A stretch of 64,000 nt of DNA from Mesorhizobium sangaii (GCF_014207355.1 NZ_JACHEF010000005.1:372001-436000), one strand, 5' to 3'; numbered from the stretch's first letter, positions 53,932-61,678 are shown. Numbers and translations: made by a program. The notes: generated by a model not told the origin, from the sequence alone.

Positions 53932-54561
53932 ATGCTCACGCTTCATGATTATCTGCCATCGCAGAATGGCTGGAAGGTCCGGGTTCTGCTCGGGCTGCTC
54001 GAGATCCCCTATGACAGTCGCATGGTCTCGATTTTCGAGGGCGAGAGTCACAGCGACGCCTTCCTTGAGCTCAATCCTGCCGGTGTCGTCCCCGTGCTCC
54101 AGCTCGAAGACGGCACCGCCATCGCCGAATCCAATGCGATCCTGACTTACCTCGCCGAAGGGACGCCCCTTCTGCCGGCTGACCGCTATCAGCGCGCCAA
54201 GGTTATGCAGTGGCTGTTCTTCGAACAATACAATGTCGAACCGGTCATCGGCTCGCTGCGCTTCTGGACCTTGACCGGACGCCTCGAGCGCAACCAGGGC
54301 ATGGTTGCGGGCAAGCGCGAAGCCGGAGCCCGGACCCTCGCCGTCATGAACCGCAGCCTTGGCGACACCCCGTTTCTCATCGGAAACGATTTCACCATCG
54401 CCGATATCGCCGTGTATGCCTACAGCCATCGCGCCGAGGATTGCGGCTTCTCGCTGGCGGACTATCCGGCGGTCATGGCGTGGATCGGCCGCGTGCGCGA
54501 CGCCATCGGCCCCGGCTACCCGGTCCATCCCTACAGCATTGACCCACATTCCGGGGCCTGA
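53932..54561 (+). CDS. Glutathione S-transferase
   Basis: 209 residues. N-terminal thioredoxin-like domain (LTLHDYLPSQNGWKVRVLLGLLEIPY, LNPAGVVPVLQLEDGTAIAESNAILTYLA with the cis-Pro and the Glu-Ser glutathione motif) and C-terminal all-helical domain (GNDFTIADIAVYAYSH). ATG 53932 has GAGGA six bases upstream. It conjugates glutathione to electrophiles. Divergent from an SDR and followed by the Rrf2 regulator on the same strand, with the Rrf2 dyad between the two genes. Confidence 0.9.
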   Translation: MLTLHDYLPSQNGWKVRVLLGLLEIPYDSRMVSIFEGESHSDAFLELNPAGVVPVLQLEDGTAIAESNAILTYLAEGTPLLPADRYQRAKVMQWLFFEQYNVEPVIGSLRFWTLTGRLERNQGMVAGKREAGARTLAVMNRSLGDTPFLIGNDFTIADIAVYAYSHRAEDCGFSLADYPAVMAWIGRVRDAIGPGYPVHPYSIDPHSGA

Positions 54562-54648
54562 ACGGCTTACTTCTTGCCCTGCGGACGATGCTGGAACCCC
54601 ACTCAGGGCGGGGCCGGGAACCCGTCTGTTTACACCGCTGTAGAATAG

Positions 54649-54663
54649 GGATATTTTGTATCC
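54649..54663. promoter_or_regulatory. Probable Rrf2 operator upstream of its own gene
   Basis: GGATA-TTTTG-TATCC: perfect 5-base arms, 5-base spacer. The same dyad with another spacer occurs at 57154-57168 before a neighbouring operon, which supports real recognition by the Rrf2 protein and autoregulation. Confidence 0.7.
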
Positions 54664-54701
54664 TTAATAAGCTCGGTCAGTATCGACCCCGGAATTCATC
54701 G

Positions 54702-55190
54702 ATGATCCTGAAAAGCCAAGTCGAATGGGCGCTGCACTGCTGCGCTATTCTCGCAGGCCTGCCTGCCGGGCGCTATCTCTCGACAAAAGCGCTTGCCGAG
54801 TTCCACGGCCTTCCCAAGGAGTATCTATCCAAGGCCCTGCAAAGCCTGTCGCAGTCGGGCCTGGTCCATACGACGCTGGGTCCATCAGGTGGATATCGAT
54901 TGGCGCGGACACCGGCTGAACTGACCTTCCTGGATATTGTCGAAGCGGTCGAGGGCAAGTCGCCGACGTTCGTTTGCAACAATATCCGCGCAAACAACCC
55001 GTGTCGTCCGCAGGACTATTGCGAAAGCAGCCCTTGCGCGGTGTCACGCATCATGTGGGAAGCCGACGAGGCTTGGCGTGCAAAATTGCGCAGCGTCAAG
55101 CTTTCCGATCTCACCGAGGCCCTGGCGCAGGAGATTCCAGCCGAACTCTGGAAGAGCAGCTTTGAATGGGTGCTGGAGCGCGCCGGATGA
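54702..55190 (+). CDS. Rrf2-family transcriptional regulator with a cysteine cluster
   Basis: 162 residues. Winged helix of the Rrf2 family: SQVEWALHCCAILAGLPAGR, LSTKALAEFHGLPKEYLSKALQSL, GPSGGYRLARTPAELTFLDIVEAVEG. After it comes a loop with Cys92, Cys101, Cys107 and Cys112 (spacing x8, x5, x4), plus Cys13 and Cys14. The spacing differs from IscR and RirA/NsrR, but Cys101-x5-Cys107 is similar; an Fe-S cluster or thiol redox switch is likely. Operators of type GGATA-N5-TATCC occur upstream of this gene and of the 57118-55335 operon. The ATG is chosen at MILKSQ. Confidence 0.88.
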   Translation: MILKSQVEWALHCCAILAGLPAGRYLSTKALAEFHGLPKEYLSKALQSLSQSGLVHTTLGPSGGYRLARTPAELTFLDIVEAVEGKSPTFVCNNIRANNPCRPQDYCESSPCAVSRIMWEADEAWRAKLRSVKLSDLTEALAQEIPAELWKSSFEWVLERAG

Positions 55191-55334
55191 ATGGAACTGG
55201 CAGATCGTGGCGGATGGGCTACCAGACAACAGCTGGCCGTCGGACGCCCACCCGACATGGACTCGCCGACATGATTTCCGTCTACCAGAACGGCCGGACA
55301 CCAGGAAGGATGCCGGCCTACTCGCCTCTTCGGC

Positions 55335-55754
55335 CTACTTCTTGACCGGATAGGTCAGTTCCTTCTGGTTGGTGTCGACCACGAAGACTGCCAGTAGTTT
55401 CGCCGGCTTGGTCTTGCTGCCGTTCTCGCTCACACTGTGGCGATCGCCTGGCAATTCCGAAAAGCTCTCGCCGGCCTTGTAGACCTTGACCGGGCCATCG
55501 TTGACCTGGCTGCGGATGGAGCCTTCCAGAACGGTTGCATAGATGAAGGCGGAGGTCGGATGGGTGTGCGCTTCCGAGTGACCGCCGGGACCATATTCGA
55601 CCAGAATGCCCTTGATGCTCTTGCCCGGGACATTCGGCAGTTCATGCTCATAGACGAGCGTGACTTTGGCGGCTTTCCCGCCTGCGTCCTGGGCTGTGGC
55701 CGGGCCTGCCAGGGCTGCCGTGACGATGAGGGCGGCAAGGATTGACTTGATCAT
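55335..55754 (-). CDS. Exported cupin
   Basis: 139 residues. Signal peptide MIKSILAALIVTAALAGPATAQ, then a single cupin barrel: GPGGHSEAHTHPTSAFIYATVLEGS holds the metal-binding His-x-His and Glu/His set, and PGDRHSVSENGS is the second cupin motif. Probably a periplasmic metal-binding protein or enzyme. Third gene of a unit (decarboxylase, NmrA-like, cupin) on the minus strand, with Rrf2-type operators at its head (57135-57168). Confidence 0.87.
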   Translation of the reverse strand: MIKSILAALIVTAALAGPATAQDAGGKAAKVTLVYEHELPNVPGKSIKGILVEYGPGGHSEAHTHPTSAFIYATVLEGSIRSQVNDGPVKVYKAGESFSELPGDRHSVSENGSKTKPAKLLAVFVVDTNQKELTYPVKK

Positions 55755-55818
55755 TTCGAAACTCCTTTTTTTGCATTGAGTGGAACGCTGCGGTTGAAGC
55801 TGCGGCGCATCATGACGG

Positions 55819-56571
55819 TCATTTGCGCGCCGAGGTGGCGAACCACTGCTCGAAGGTGATGCGGCCGAGACGCGGATTGTTGTCGGAGACGAGCGACGTG
55901 TCGTTCAACCTCGCGCCGAAGTAGCGCGCTTCCGGATCAGCCACGACCTTGCGAGGATCGCCGGCAGCCTTCAGGTAGCGGGCGACGAGCTCACTCATTC
56001 GCACACGCTCCGGACCGGAAATCTCGATCATGCCGTTGATCGGCGGGGCGAGCGCGACACCGGCCATGACGTCGGCGACGTCGTCGGAGGCGATGGGTTG
56101 TATATAGGCCGGCGACAGATGCACGGCGTCGCCGACCGTACCTGATTGGGCGATGCCAGCCAGGAACTCCATGAACTGCGTGGAATGAACGATGGTGTAG
56201 GGAATGCCGGACGCTTTGATCAGATTTTCCTGGGCGAGCTTGGCACGGAAATAGCCGACGTCCTGCAAGCGTTCGGTTCCGACAACCGAGAGCGCGATGT
56301 GGTGCTTGACGCCGGCAACCTTGTCCGCCGCGAGCAGGTTGTGGCCCGACGTCTCGAAGAATTCCATCGCGGCCTTGTCCTCGAAGGAGGGTGAGTTGGC
56401 GAGGTCGATCACGACCTCGGCGCCCGCGAGCGCTTCCTTCAGACCTTCGCCGGTGATGGTGTTGACACCGGTATTCGGGGAGGCGGCGATCACCTCGCAG
56501 CCCTGCTTGCGCAGGCGTTCGACTGTCTTGGAACCGATGAGGCCGGTGCCCCCGATGATGACGATTTTCAT
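55819..56571 (-). CDS. NmrA/SDR-a-like NAD(P)-binding protein
   Basis: 250 residues. MKIVIIGGTGLIGSKTVERLRKQG is an atypical-SDR dinucleotide motif; the rest (VIDLANSPSF, IALSVVGTERL, AQENLIKASGIPYTIVHSTQFMEF) matches NmrA-like/SDR-a proteins without the classical YxxxK. Such proteins act as redox sensors or quinone/NADP reductases. Middle gene of the Rrf2-linked operon. The role is inferred. Confidence 0.87.
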   Translation of the reverse strand: MKIVIIGGTGLIGSKTVERLRKQGCEVIAASPNTGVNTITGEGLKEALAGAEVVIDLANSPSFEDKAAMEFFETSGHNLLAADKVAGVKHHIALSVVGTERLQDVGYFRAKLAQENLIKASGIPYTIVHSTQFMEFLAGIAQSGTVGDAVHLSPAYIQPIASDDVADVMAGVALAPPINGMIEISGPERVRMSELVARYLKAAGDPRKVVADPEARYFGARLNDTSLVSDNNPRLGRITFEQWFATSARK

Positions 56572-56638
56572 AAGATTTCTCCGTTAGCGGCCCCGCTGTC
56601 GCGCCGCATCGATTGATGGGTCTGCCAAAAGGAAGGGG

Positions 56639-57118
56639 TTAGTTCAGGCCAGCCTTGTCGAGGCCGTAAAGCTTGTCTGCAGAGCCGGGCACGGTCTTGA
56701 AGGCGACGTTAGCGCGGTTCCAGGCGTTGATGGCCATGATCGAGAAGGTCAGGTCGGAGATTTCCTTTTCCGAAAGCTGCCCACGCACCCGCTCATAGAG
56801 CTCGTCCGGAATGCCGCCTTCGGGCAGCTTCGTGACGGCTTCGGTCCAAGCAAGGGCGGCGCGTTCACGAGGAATGAAGAGGTTCGATTCGCGCCAGATG
56901 GCGACGTGGTAGAGCCGCAACTCGCTCTCGCCGTGGATCCTTGCTCCCTTGACATGCATGTCGAGGCAGAAGGCGCAGCCATTGATCTGGGACGCCCGGA
57001 TATGGACCAGATCGCGGATCTTCTCTTCGATCACGCTGCGTGCCTCGGTCATGCTGAAGTCGAGAAACTTCTTGAATAGCTCAGGCGATTGTTGGGCGAC
57101 GTTCAGGCGCTGTGTCAC
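56639..57118 (-). CDS. Carboxymuconolactone decarboxylase-family (AhpD-like) protein
   Basis: 159 residues. CMD core helix VHIRASQINGCAFCLDMHVKGAR with redox CxxC (CAFC) and a downstream His, the AhpD/CMD active pattern. AhpD-like proteins reduce peroxides or peroxiredoxins. First gene of the operon with NmrA-like and cupin genes; two Rrf2-type dyads occur 17-50 bases before the start. This fits oxidative or electrophile stress control. Confidence 0.92.
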   Translation of the reverse strand: MTQRLNVAQQSPELFKKFLDFSMTEARSVIEEKIRDLVHIRASQINGCAFCLDMHVKGARIHGESELRLYHVAIWRESNLFIPRERAALAWTEAVTKLPEGGIPDELYERVRGQLSEKEISDLTFSIMAINAWNRANVAFKTVPGSADKLYGLDKAGLN

Positions 57119-57134
57119 GGCTCTCTCCTTTTAA

Positions 57135-57168
57135 GGACATTTAATATCCTTAAGGATATATGATATCC
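57135..57168 (-). promoter_or_regulatory. Tandem Rrf2-type operators before the CMD operon
   Basis: 57154-57168 is GGATA-TATGA-TATCC, a perfect dyad of the same form as the Rrf2 upstream site. 57135-57149 is GGACA-TTTAA-TATCC, one mismatch from it. The centres are 19 bases apart, near two helical turns. Between them a TATCC-TTAA-GGATA palindrome appears. The position 17-50 bases before the start codon suits repression. Confidence 0.72.
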
Positions 57169-57232
57169 ATAATCTTGTAAAGCGCCTCCCGCCTGGGATG
57201 CGGGACATAAGGTTTATGTCGAAAAGTATGGG

Positions 57233-57430
57233 GTGGACATCGTATCGGGATTGCGAACGTTCCCGCGAGTGGCGGAGACGGGGTCCTTCTCGGCGGCGGC
57301 GAATCGACCTCGATCTGACGCAGCCGGCCGTCATCAGCGCCTTGATCGACTGCATGGCACCCGAAAGCCCGAGGCGGCCAATACCCACCGTGGCTGGAGC
57401 AATTCCAAGAAAAGTGTGAAACGGGCGCGG
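57233..57430 (+). pseudogene. Broken LysR-family regulator, N-terminal remnant
   Basis: The frame reads MDIVSGLRTF, then RVAETGSFSAAAN, and continues after a one-base shift in another frame as DLDLTQPAV and ISALIDCM, the standard LysR helix-turn-helix run. The rest of the gene (about 220 codons) is absent. It is a frameshifted and truncated relic, probably a former regulator of a neighbouring gene. Confidence 0.72.
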
Positions 57431-57469
57431 CTAAACGCAAAGAGCCGGCAGTCTGGCGCCTGAAAGGAC

Positions 57470-58069
57470 TTACTTCTTGCCCTGCGGATGGATCGTCTCG
57501 CCGCGCTTCAGCATCGCGACGAAGGTCTCGATCTTCTTCTTGCGGCCAGCTTCGGTCTTCATGTTGTGGGTGCGGAAGGCAAGCGCGAAGCGGTTCTGTG
57601 CGCTGAGCGTTGCCAGCATCTCTTTCGCCTTGGGTTCGGCACCTATGGCTGCCTGCAGGTCATCGGGGATTTTCATCTCCTTGCCGCTGCCGTAGGCGCG
57701 CGCCCAACGACCGTCGGCCTTCGCTGCCTCGACCTGTCTCAGCCCGGTTTCGGTCATGCGGCCCTCCTCGACCAGCCGCGCGACATTGTCGATGTTGATC
57801 AGGCTCCAGATGCTCTTCTTGCCACGCGGCGTGTAGCGCTGCAGGAAACTGTTGTCGTCGAGCCCCTTGCGCACCGCGTCGATCCAGCCGAAACACAGCA
57901 CCACGTCGATGGCCTCCTTCGGCGTGATCGACTTCAGCCCCGACCCCACCTTGTGAATCTTGATCCACACCTCGGTTTCCGCGGCGTGGTGCTTGCCGAG
58001 CCAGGCGTGGAAGCTGGCCGCGTCCGGGAACTCCCTGACCTTGTCGGGATCGACCCAGACCGGCGCCAT
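57470..58069 (-). CDS. YdeI/OmpD-associated family protein
   Basis: 199 residues from ATG 58069. The start reads MAPVWVDPDKVREFPDAASF and continues AWLGKHHAAETEVWIKIHKVGSG with SITPKEAIDVVLCFGWIDA, the pattern of the YdeI/OmpD-associated (bacteriocin-protection type) family; the C-terminal helical domain (AKEMLATLSAQNRFALAFRT) is also typical. The molecular function is not settled. A 12-codon mini-frame with a much better ribosome site (GGAGG) begins at 58107 and ends TGATG over this start. Confidence 0.87.
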   Translation of the reverse strand: MAPVWVDPDKVREFPDAASFHAWLGKHHAAETEVWIKIHKVGSGLKSITPKEAIDVVLCFGWIDAVRKGLDDNSFLQRYTPRGKKSIWSLINIDNVARLVEEGRMTETGLRQVEAAKADGRWARAYGSGKEMKIPDDLQAAIGAEPKAKEMLATLSAQNRFALAFRTHNMKTEAGRKKKIETFVAMLKRGETIHPQGKK

Positions 58070-58255
58070 CAGCCGGCCTGCCCGTTCTGTACTGTTGTCG
58101 CTGGCATCTTGCCTCCGTCGTCTCGCGATTTCCGGCATCATGGCATGGCTCACTGTCAATTTTCGTCAGCAGTGAGGCACGGTGCCACGAAGCCAGGGAA
58201 CACACCATCAATCCCCGCGTGCGGGTTTCAGTGCAACCGCTCATGGAGAGACCTG

Positions 58256-58351
58256 ATGGCGATCGAGACCATCTTCGCCCATGTCAGCTGCTCCAACCTC
58301 GAAGCCAGCATCGGCTGGTACGAAAAATTCTTCGGCAAGCCGCCGCTATAA
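58256..58351 (+). pseudogene. VOC (glyoxalase-fold) protein, 5' fragment
   Basis: 31 codons: MAIETIFAHVSCSNLEASIG then WYEKFFGKPPL-stop, the first beta-alpha unit of a VOC protein. The matching C terminus lies at 60250-60414, so a single gene was split by about 1.9 kb of inserted DNA, with some internal codons lost. GGAGAG precedes the ATG. It cannot give a functional product. Confidence 0.8.
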
Positions 58352-58561
58352 GATCCGCAAGATCGAACTCTAACGCCACCGCGCCCGAACATGTTGACCT
58401 CGACACCGACGTTGGCTTGTTGGTAAGTATCATCACCTTAGCGACCTTCTTCTGCGGTTCTGCTGATCGTTTATTCTGTGCACCGCGCCCCTGGTCTATT
58501 GCCACCACGTGCCATGTTTGATTTTCTGTCGCAGGTTTGATTATTCTTCAAAGGGGGGAAG

Positions 58562-58918
58562 ATGCCAGTGACATCAATTGGCTCGCAGCCATTTCGGCAG
58601 CGGGTATTGGAGACAGGTTCTTTCGTAACCCCTGTTACAGCAGATGAAGTAGAGATCTCGGTGCATGACCTCAGGTTCGTTTTCCGGTTTGTCACCGGTA
58701 GTACACCTAAGGTCCGAGCAGCCGAGGGCAGCAAACAAACTTTGATAATCACATTCGAGGGTTTCTCCGGGCCCTTGCCAACAGTATGGCAAGGTGAGGT
58801 TGGCACTTTTGCCGGCGAGAGCCTGTGGGTTGTTGTCTCGATCGCGGCATCAGGGGACGCCCCGCGCCAAAACCGGCAAGTCTCCTACACTTTCTCCACC
58901 GGCAGGCCTCGGCCATGA
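58562..58918 (+). CDS. Small beta-rich protein, first gene of the inserted cassette
   Basis: 118 residues; GGGGGGAAG directly precedes the ATG. The segments DEVEISVHDLRFVFRFVTGS, KQTLIITFEGFSGPLP, ESLWVVVSIAAS and RQVSYTFSTGR suggest a compact beta-sandwich. From memory it resembles DUF6864-type proteins, but I am not sure. No signal or membrane segment. Its stop overlaps the next start by ATGA, so the two are translationally coupled. Base composition is less GC-rich than the flanking host genes. The function is unknown. Confidence 0.65.
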   Translation: MPVTSIGSQPFRQRVLETGSFVTPVTADEVEISVHDLRFVFRFVTGSTPKVRAAEGSKQTLIITFEGFSGPLPTVWQGEVGTFAGESLWVVVSIAASGDAPRQNRQVSYTFSTGRPRP

Positions 58919-59193
58919 ACGAGATCAAGCTTCCCGAAAATGAAAACCTCGCCATGGAGATGATAAAAGCTCAAGAGAGAGAGCGCGGCCTAGTCGGCCG
59001 ATTGTTCGGCACCCGAGAGCATGCACCAACCAATATTGGCGCCACGGTTCTGATTTCTCTTTCAGTGCTGCTTTGTGTCGTATTGTTCGGAACGTTACCT
59101 ACCGATGTGAATCGCGGTGGCCTGATCACATCGCTTCTGAGCGCTATCACTTTCGTTATTGGGCTCATCTTTGGCAGAGAAGTGAAGATGTAG
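58915..59193 (+). CDS. Small two-helix membrane protein in the inserted cassette
   Basis: 92 residues. A charged N-terminal helix (ENLAMEMIKAQERERGLVGRLFG) is followed by two membrane helices (GATVLISLSVLLCVVLFG and GLITSLLSAITFVIGLIFG) and a short basic tail. ATG overlaps the previous stop (ATGA). Small membrane proteins coupled to soluble partners are frequent in toxin and phage-defence modules; that parallel is inference only. Confidence 0.65.
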   Translation: MNEIKLPENENLAMEMIKAQERERGLVGRLFGTREHAPTNIGATVLISLSVLLCVVLFGTLPTDVNRGGLITSLLSAITFVIGLIFGREVKM

Positions 59194-59283
59194 CTCAGGA
59201 GCGGACTGGACCGCGCTTCCAACCCAGCTTGCCCTTTACCGGGGCTTGAGCGAAGCTCCCACAATGACATTGGGAGGATGGGC

Positions 59284-59487
59284 ATGGTCCAAAACGAATT
59301 TGGTGTTGGAGACGTGGTTCAGCTGAAATCTGGCGGACCGCACATGACAATATCGACCATAGATAGACTCTCTTACGGCGGCGATGAGCTTCACGCATGG
59401 TGTGATTGGTTCATCCAGGACAAGGCACCATGGAAACGAGAGACGGCAACTTTCCCACTCACCTCCCTTAAGAAGCTTGGCGCCTGA
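59284..59487 (+). CDS. YodC/DUF2158-type small protein in the inserted cassette
   Basis: 67 residues. FGVGDVVQLKSGGPHMTISTI and the later CDWFIQDKAPWKRETATFP match the DUF2158 (YodC) pattern: a small beta-barrel with VGDVVQLKSGGP at its start. GGGAGG lies six bases before ATG 59284. The stop overlaps the next start (TGATG). The function of this family is unknown. Confidence 0.75.
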   Translation: MVQNEFGVGDVVQLKSGGPHMTISTIDRLSYGGDELHAWCDWFIQDKAPWKRETATFPLTSLKKLGA

Positions 59488-60215
59488 TGTCGCCGGAAGA
59501 GATTTACACCAATCTCGGCCAACTGCTGGCTTCCGCACCAAACTTTAGGGAAAGCGACCGTCTCCGTCCGGAGGAAACCGTCTGGATGGCGAAGGCGTAT
59601 GCGCTGCTAACTGAAGCCGGCATGGTTCAAGAGGCTGCTACCGTCCAGCTTCAGATGGAGATGCTTACTGATGCCCTTCCCCATCTTCGTTCAAGTTATG
59701 CTGGCAAGCTGATGGGCGCTGTTCATCGCGCAATGGCAGTCTCGGAATTGCGGGCTCCGACGGCAGTCCGGGGGGCATTCATCAGCGCCGGCAACGCCTT
59801 TGATGCAATGGTGGCAGTAGGGCGTGTTCTTGCTGAGGCCGCAACCTCCGCTCGCATCGTGGACCCATATATGGACGAGAAGGCACTGACTGATTTTGCA
59901 CTGCTAGCAGCCCCTACCGCCAAGATCGAGCTCCTAGCAGATAGCGCATCTGTCAAACCTAGTTTGAAGCCAGCAGTAACCAGATGGCAGGCGCAATATC
60001 CATCAGATCGCTCGCTGGAGCCCAGGCTTTCGACATCACGGGCTCTCCATGATCGCCTCATCATCATTGACAGGCTTCAAGTATATACTTTGACCCAATC
60101 ACTGAATGCGTTCGCATCCCGCTCTCCAGCGTCTATTGTGCGTTTAGAGGGTGATGCAGTTCCATTGAAGATTGCCGCATACGATTCCTTTTGGCTTGCC
60201 GCTCAACCTATCTAG
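59487..60215 (+). CDS. Protein with PLD-like C-terminal domain in the inserted cassette
   Basis: 242 residues. N-terminal helical part (about 1-90), then a domain with ARIVDPYMDEKALTDFALLA, KIELLADSAS and SRALHDRLIIIDRLQVYTLTQSLNAF. The last resembles the HxK region of phospholipase-D-like domains, with H-D-R in place of HxK-type spacing, as in PLD-like domains of defence-associated proteins. Only one such motif is present, so catalysis would need dimerisation or may be lost. Starts at TGATG. Its end lies close to the right border of the insertion. Confidence 0.65.
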   Translation: MSPEEIYTNLGQLLASAPNFRESDRLRPEETVWMAKAYALLTEAGMVQEAATVQLQMEMLTDALPHLRSSYAGKLMGAVHRAMAVSELRAPTAVRGAFISAGNAFDAMVAVGRVLAEAATSARIVDPYMDEKALTDFALLAAPTAKIELLADSASVKPSLKPAVTRWQAQYPSDRSLEPRLSTSRALHDRLIIIDRLQVYTLTQSLNAFASRSPASIVRLEGDAVPLKIAAYDSFWLAAQPI

Positions 60216-60249
60216 CGCGACCACTCGATCCGCTCTGGCAGAACCCTGC

Positions 60250-60414
60250 GCCGCACTGACGCTCGGCGTGTTGCCGCTGACGCCCGAGCGGCAGCGGCTG
60301 ATGGATGCTGGCCTCGACCCTGGCCCGATCGAGGAAGCCGACGATTTCTACATCATGCGCATGCGCGACCCCGACGGGAACCTGGTGGTGTTTGCGAGTG
60401 CGCAACGCGACTAG
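60250..60414 (+). pseudogene. VOC (glyoxalase-fold) protein, 3' fragment
   Basis: The frame reads AALTLGVLPLTPERQRLMDAG, then EEADDFYIMRMRDPDGNLVVFASAQRD-stop, the C-terminal half of a VOC protein, continuing the fragment at 58256-58351. No start of its own is supported. The internal part of the original gene (roughly 30-60 codons) is missing. Confidence 0.75.
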
Positions 60415-60506
60415 GCCGCCCCTTTGCCGAAAATATTTCCTCCACCCCTATGTCGAAATCTCGCAGACCTGCGATGGTCCTGTTCCACACGCTTGGGGGA
60501 CACATC

Positions 60507-61118
60507 ATGAAATCTCTGCTCGTCGCTCTGGCGATGTTGCTGCCCACAGCTGCCCTCGGCGAACCGATCGACACCCGGAAAATCATCACGGCGGTGACCG
60601 GCGACTTCAACGGCGACGGCGCCGTCGACCTTGCCATGGTCGTCGAGACCCAGCCCGGCAATCCGATGGACATCCACTTCTTCCTCAGGGACAAGGAGCA
60701 CAATTACCTCAAGCCCGTCGAAATCGTGCACGAGCAGATCCTCGGCGAATGGAACGGTTACGACCGGCCGGGCTACGAAAATTCAGACACCGAGCCGGAA
60801 CTGACGATGCTGCCGAACGGGTCGATCAAGTTCTATCTGCCGGCGATGCCGATCGGCGGCCAGCGGACCAACATGACGCTGACCATCGCCTGGCGCAACG
60901 GTGCCTTCATCGTCGCCGGTTTTGCCTATGACTATGAGGACTTCCAGCAGGATAATGTCGCCAGCGCCTGTGAGTACAACGTGCTGACCGGCAAGGGCAC
61001 CAGCAGCAAGACGCAGCCTGACGGCAGCTCGAAGCACAGGACCGTCTCGGTGGAAGGCCGGACCGTCGCCTTCAAGGACTGGAACCCGGGGGCTGATTTC
61101 AGCGCTTGCGACGGGTGA
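60507..61118 (+). CDS. Exported protein with a calcium-binding-like repeat
   Basis: 203 residues with signal peptide MKSLLVALAMLLPTAALG (cleaved about residue 18). Just after it is AVTGDFNGDGAVDLAMVVET, the DxNxDGxxD pattern of FG-GAP/EF-hand-like calcium-binding turns. The rest is mostly beta and not recognised; two Cys occur (VASACEYN and FSACDG), likely a disulfide. ATG 60507 has TGGGGGA upstream. Probably periplasmic. The function is unknown. Confidence 0.75.
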   Translation: MKSLLVALAMLLPTAALGEPIDTRKIITAVTGDFNGDGAVDLAMVVETQPGNPMDIHFFLRDKEHNYLKPVEIVHEQILGEWNGYDRPGYENSDTEPELTMLPNGSIKFYLPAMPIGGQRTNMTLTIAWRNGAFIVAGFAYDYEDFQQDNVASACEYNVLTGKGTSSKTQPDGSSKHRTVSVEGRTVAFKDWNPGADFSACDG

Positions 61119-61139
61119 CCGGCGTCTCTTCGACCGGCT

Positions 61140-61613
61140 TCAGGTCGGTGGCGGCGCCGCCGGCGTCAATCCGTGCCGGCGCATGATGTCCATCATTTTG
61201 AGCTTGTCCGGTGGGCCGCCGGCGGCGGCGTTGAGCACCGCAAAGGCCTCGCGAAAATAGTCCGGGCCGATCGCCGCCGGCGTGATGACGCAAAGCGCCT
61301 TGGCGTCCCTGGTGCCATTGTTGTCAAACCGGTGGACGGCGCCGCGTGGGATGCACAGCGCCTCCCCCGGCCCAACCTCGATCGGCTTGCCGTCCACGGT
61401 CCACGTCAGGACCCCATCAATGCCGTAGATCGTCTCTTCGTAGTGGTCGTGGCTGTGCGCCGGCGCCGGCAGCCGCTGCGCGCCGGGCACCATCAATTCG
61501 AAGGCGGCGACGCTGCCGTTCGAACTGTCGCCTGACACCAGGAAGCGAACCGACAGCCCCTTGGTACCGATGGTTTCGTTGGCTGGATTGACCTGAAGAT
61601 CCAAGGCTGGCAT
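61140..61613 (-). CDS. Cupin
   Basis: 157 residues, no signal peptide. Cupin motif 1: APAHSHDHYEETIYGIDGVLTWTVDG (His, His, Glu) and motif 2: PGEALCIPRGAVHRFDNNG. A helical tail follows. Probably a cytosolic metal-dependent enzyme or a sensor-type cupin. It is divergent from a MarR regulator, with inverted repeats between, so it is likely the target of that regulator. The substrate is unknown. Confidence 0.87.
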   Translation of the reverse strand: MPALDLQVNPANETIGTKGLSVRFLVSGDSSNGSVAAFELMVPGAQRLPAPAHSHDHYEETIYGIDGVLTWTVDGKPIEVGPGEALCIPRGAVHRFDNNGTRDAKALCVITPAAIGPDYFREAFAVLNAAAGGPPDKLKMMDIMRRHGLTPAAPPPT

Positions 61614-61629
61614 TGCACAAGCTCCCCGA

Positions 61630-61661
61630 GTAAATTACATTTACCGCCTATGAGTAAACTC
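61630..61661. promoter_or_regulatory. Inverted repeats between cupin and MarR genes
   Basis: GTAAAT-TAC-ATTTAC (61630-61644) is a perfect 6-base dyad, and GAGT-AA-ACTC (61652-61661) is a second, smaller one; both begin with the repeated string GAGTAAA. The position in the divergent promoter region fits a MarR operator. Confidence 0.6.
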
Positions 61662-61678
61662 AATGTACCGGATCGTCA

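Noticed and set aside
58352..60233. GATCCGC at both edges of the VOC insertion as a target-site duplication
   Set aside because: Seven bases is short, the exact borders are unknown and no transposase or integrase is present; mentioned only as a lead.
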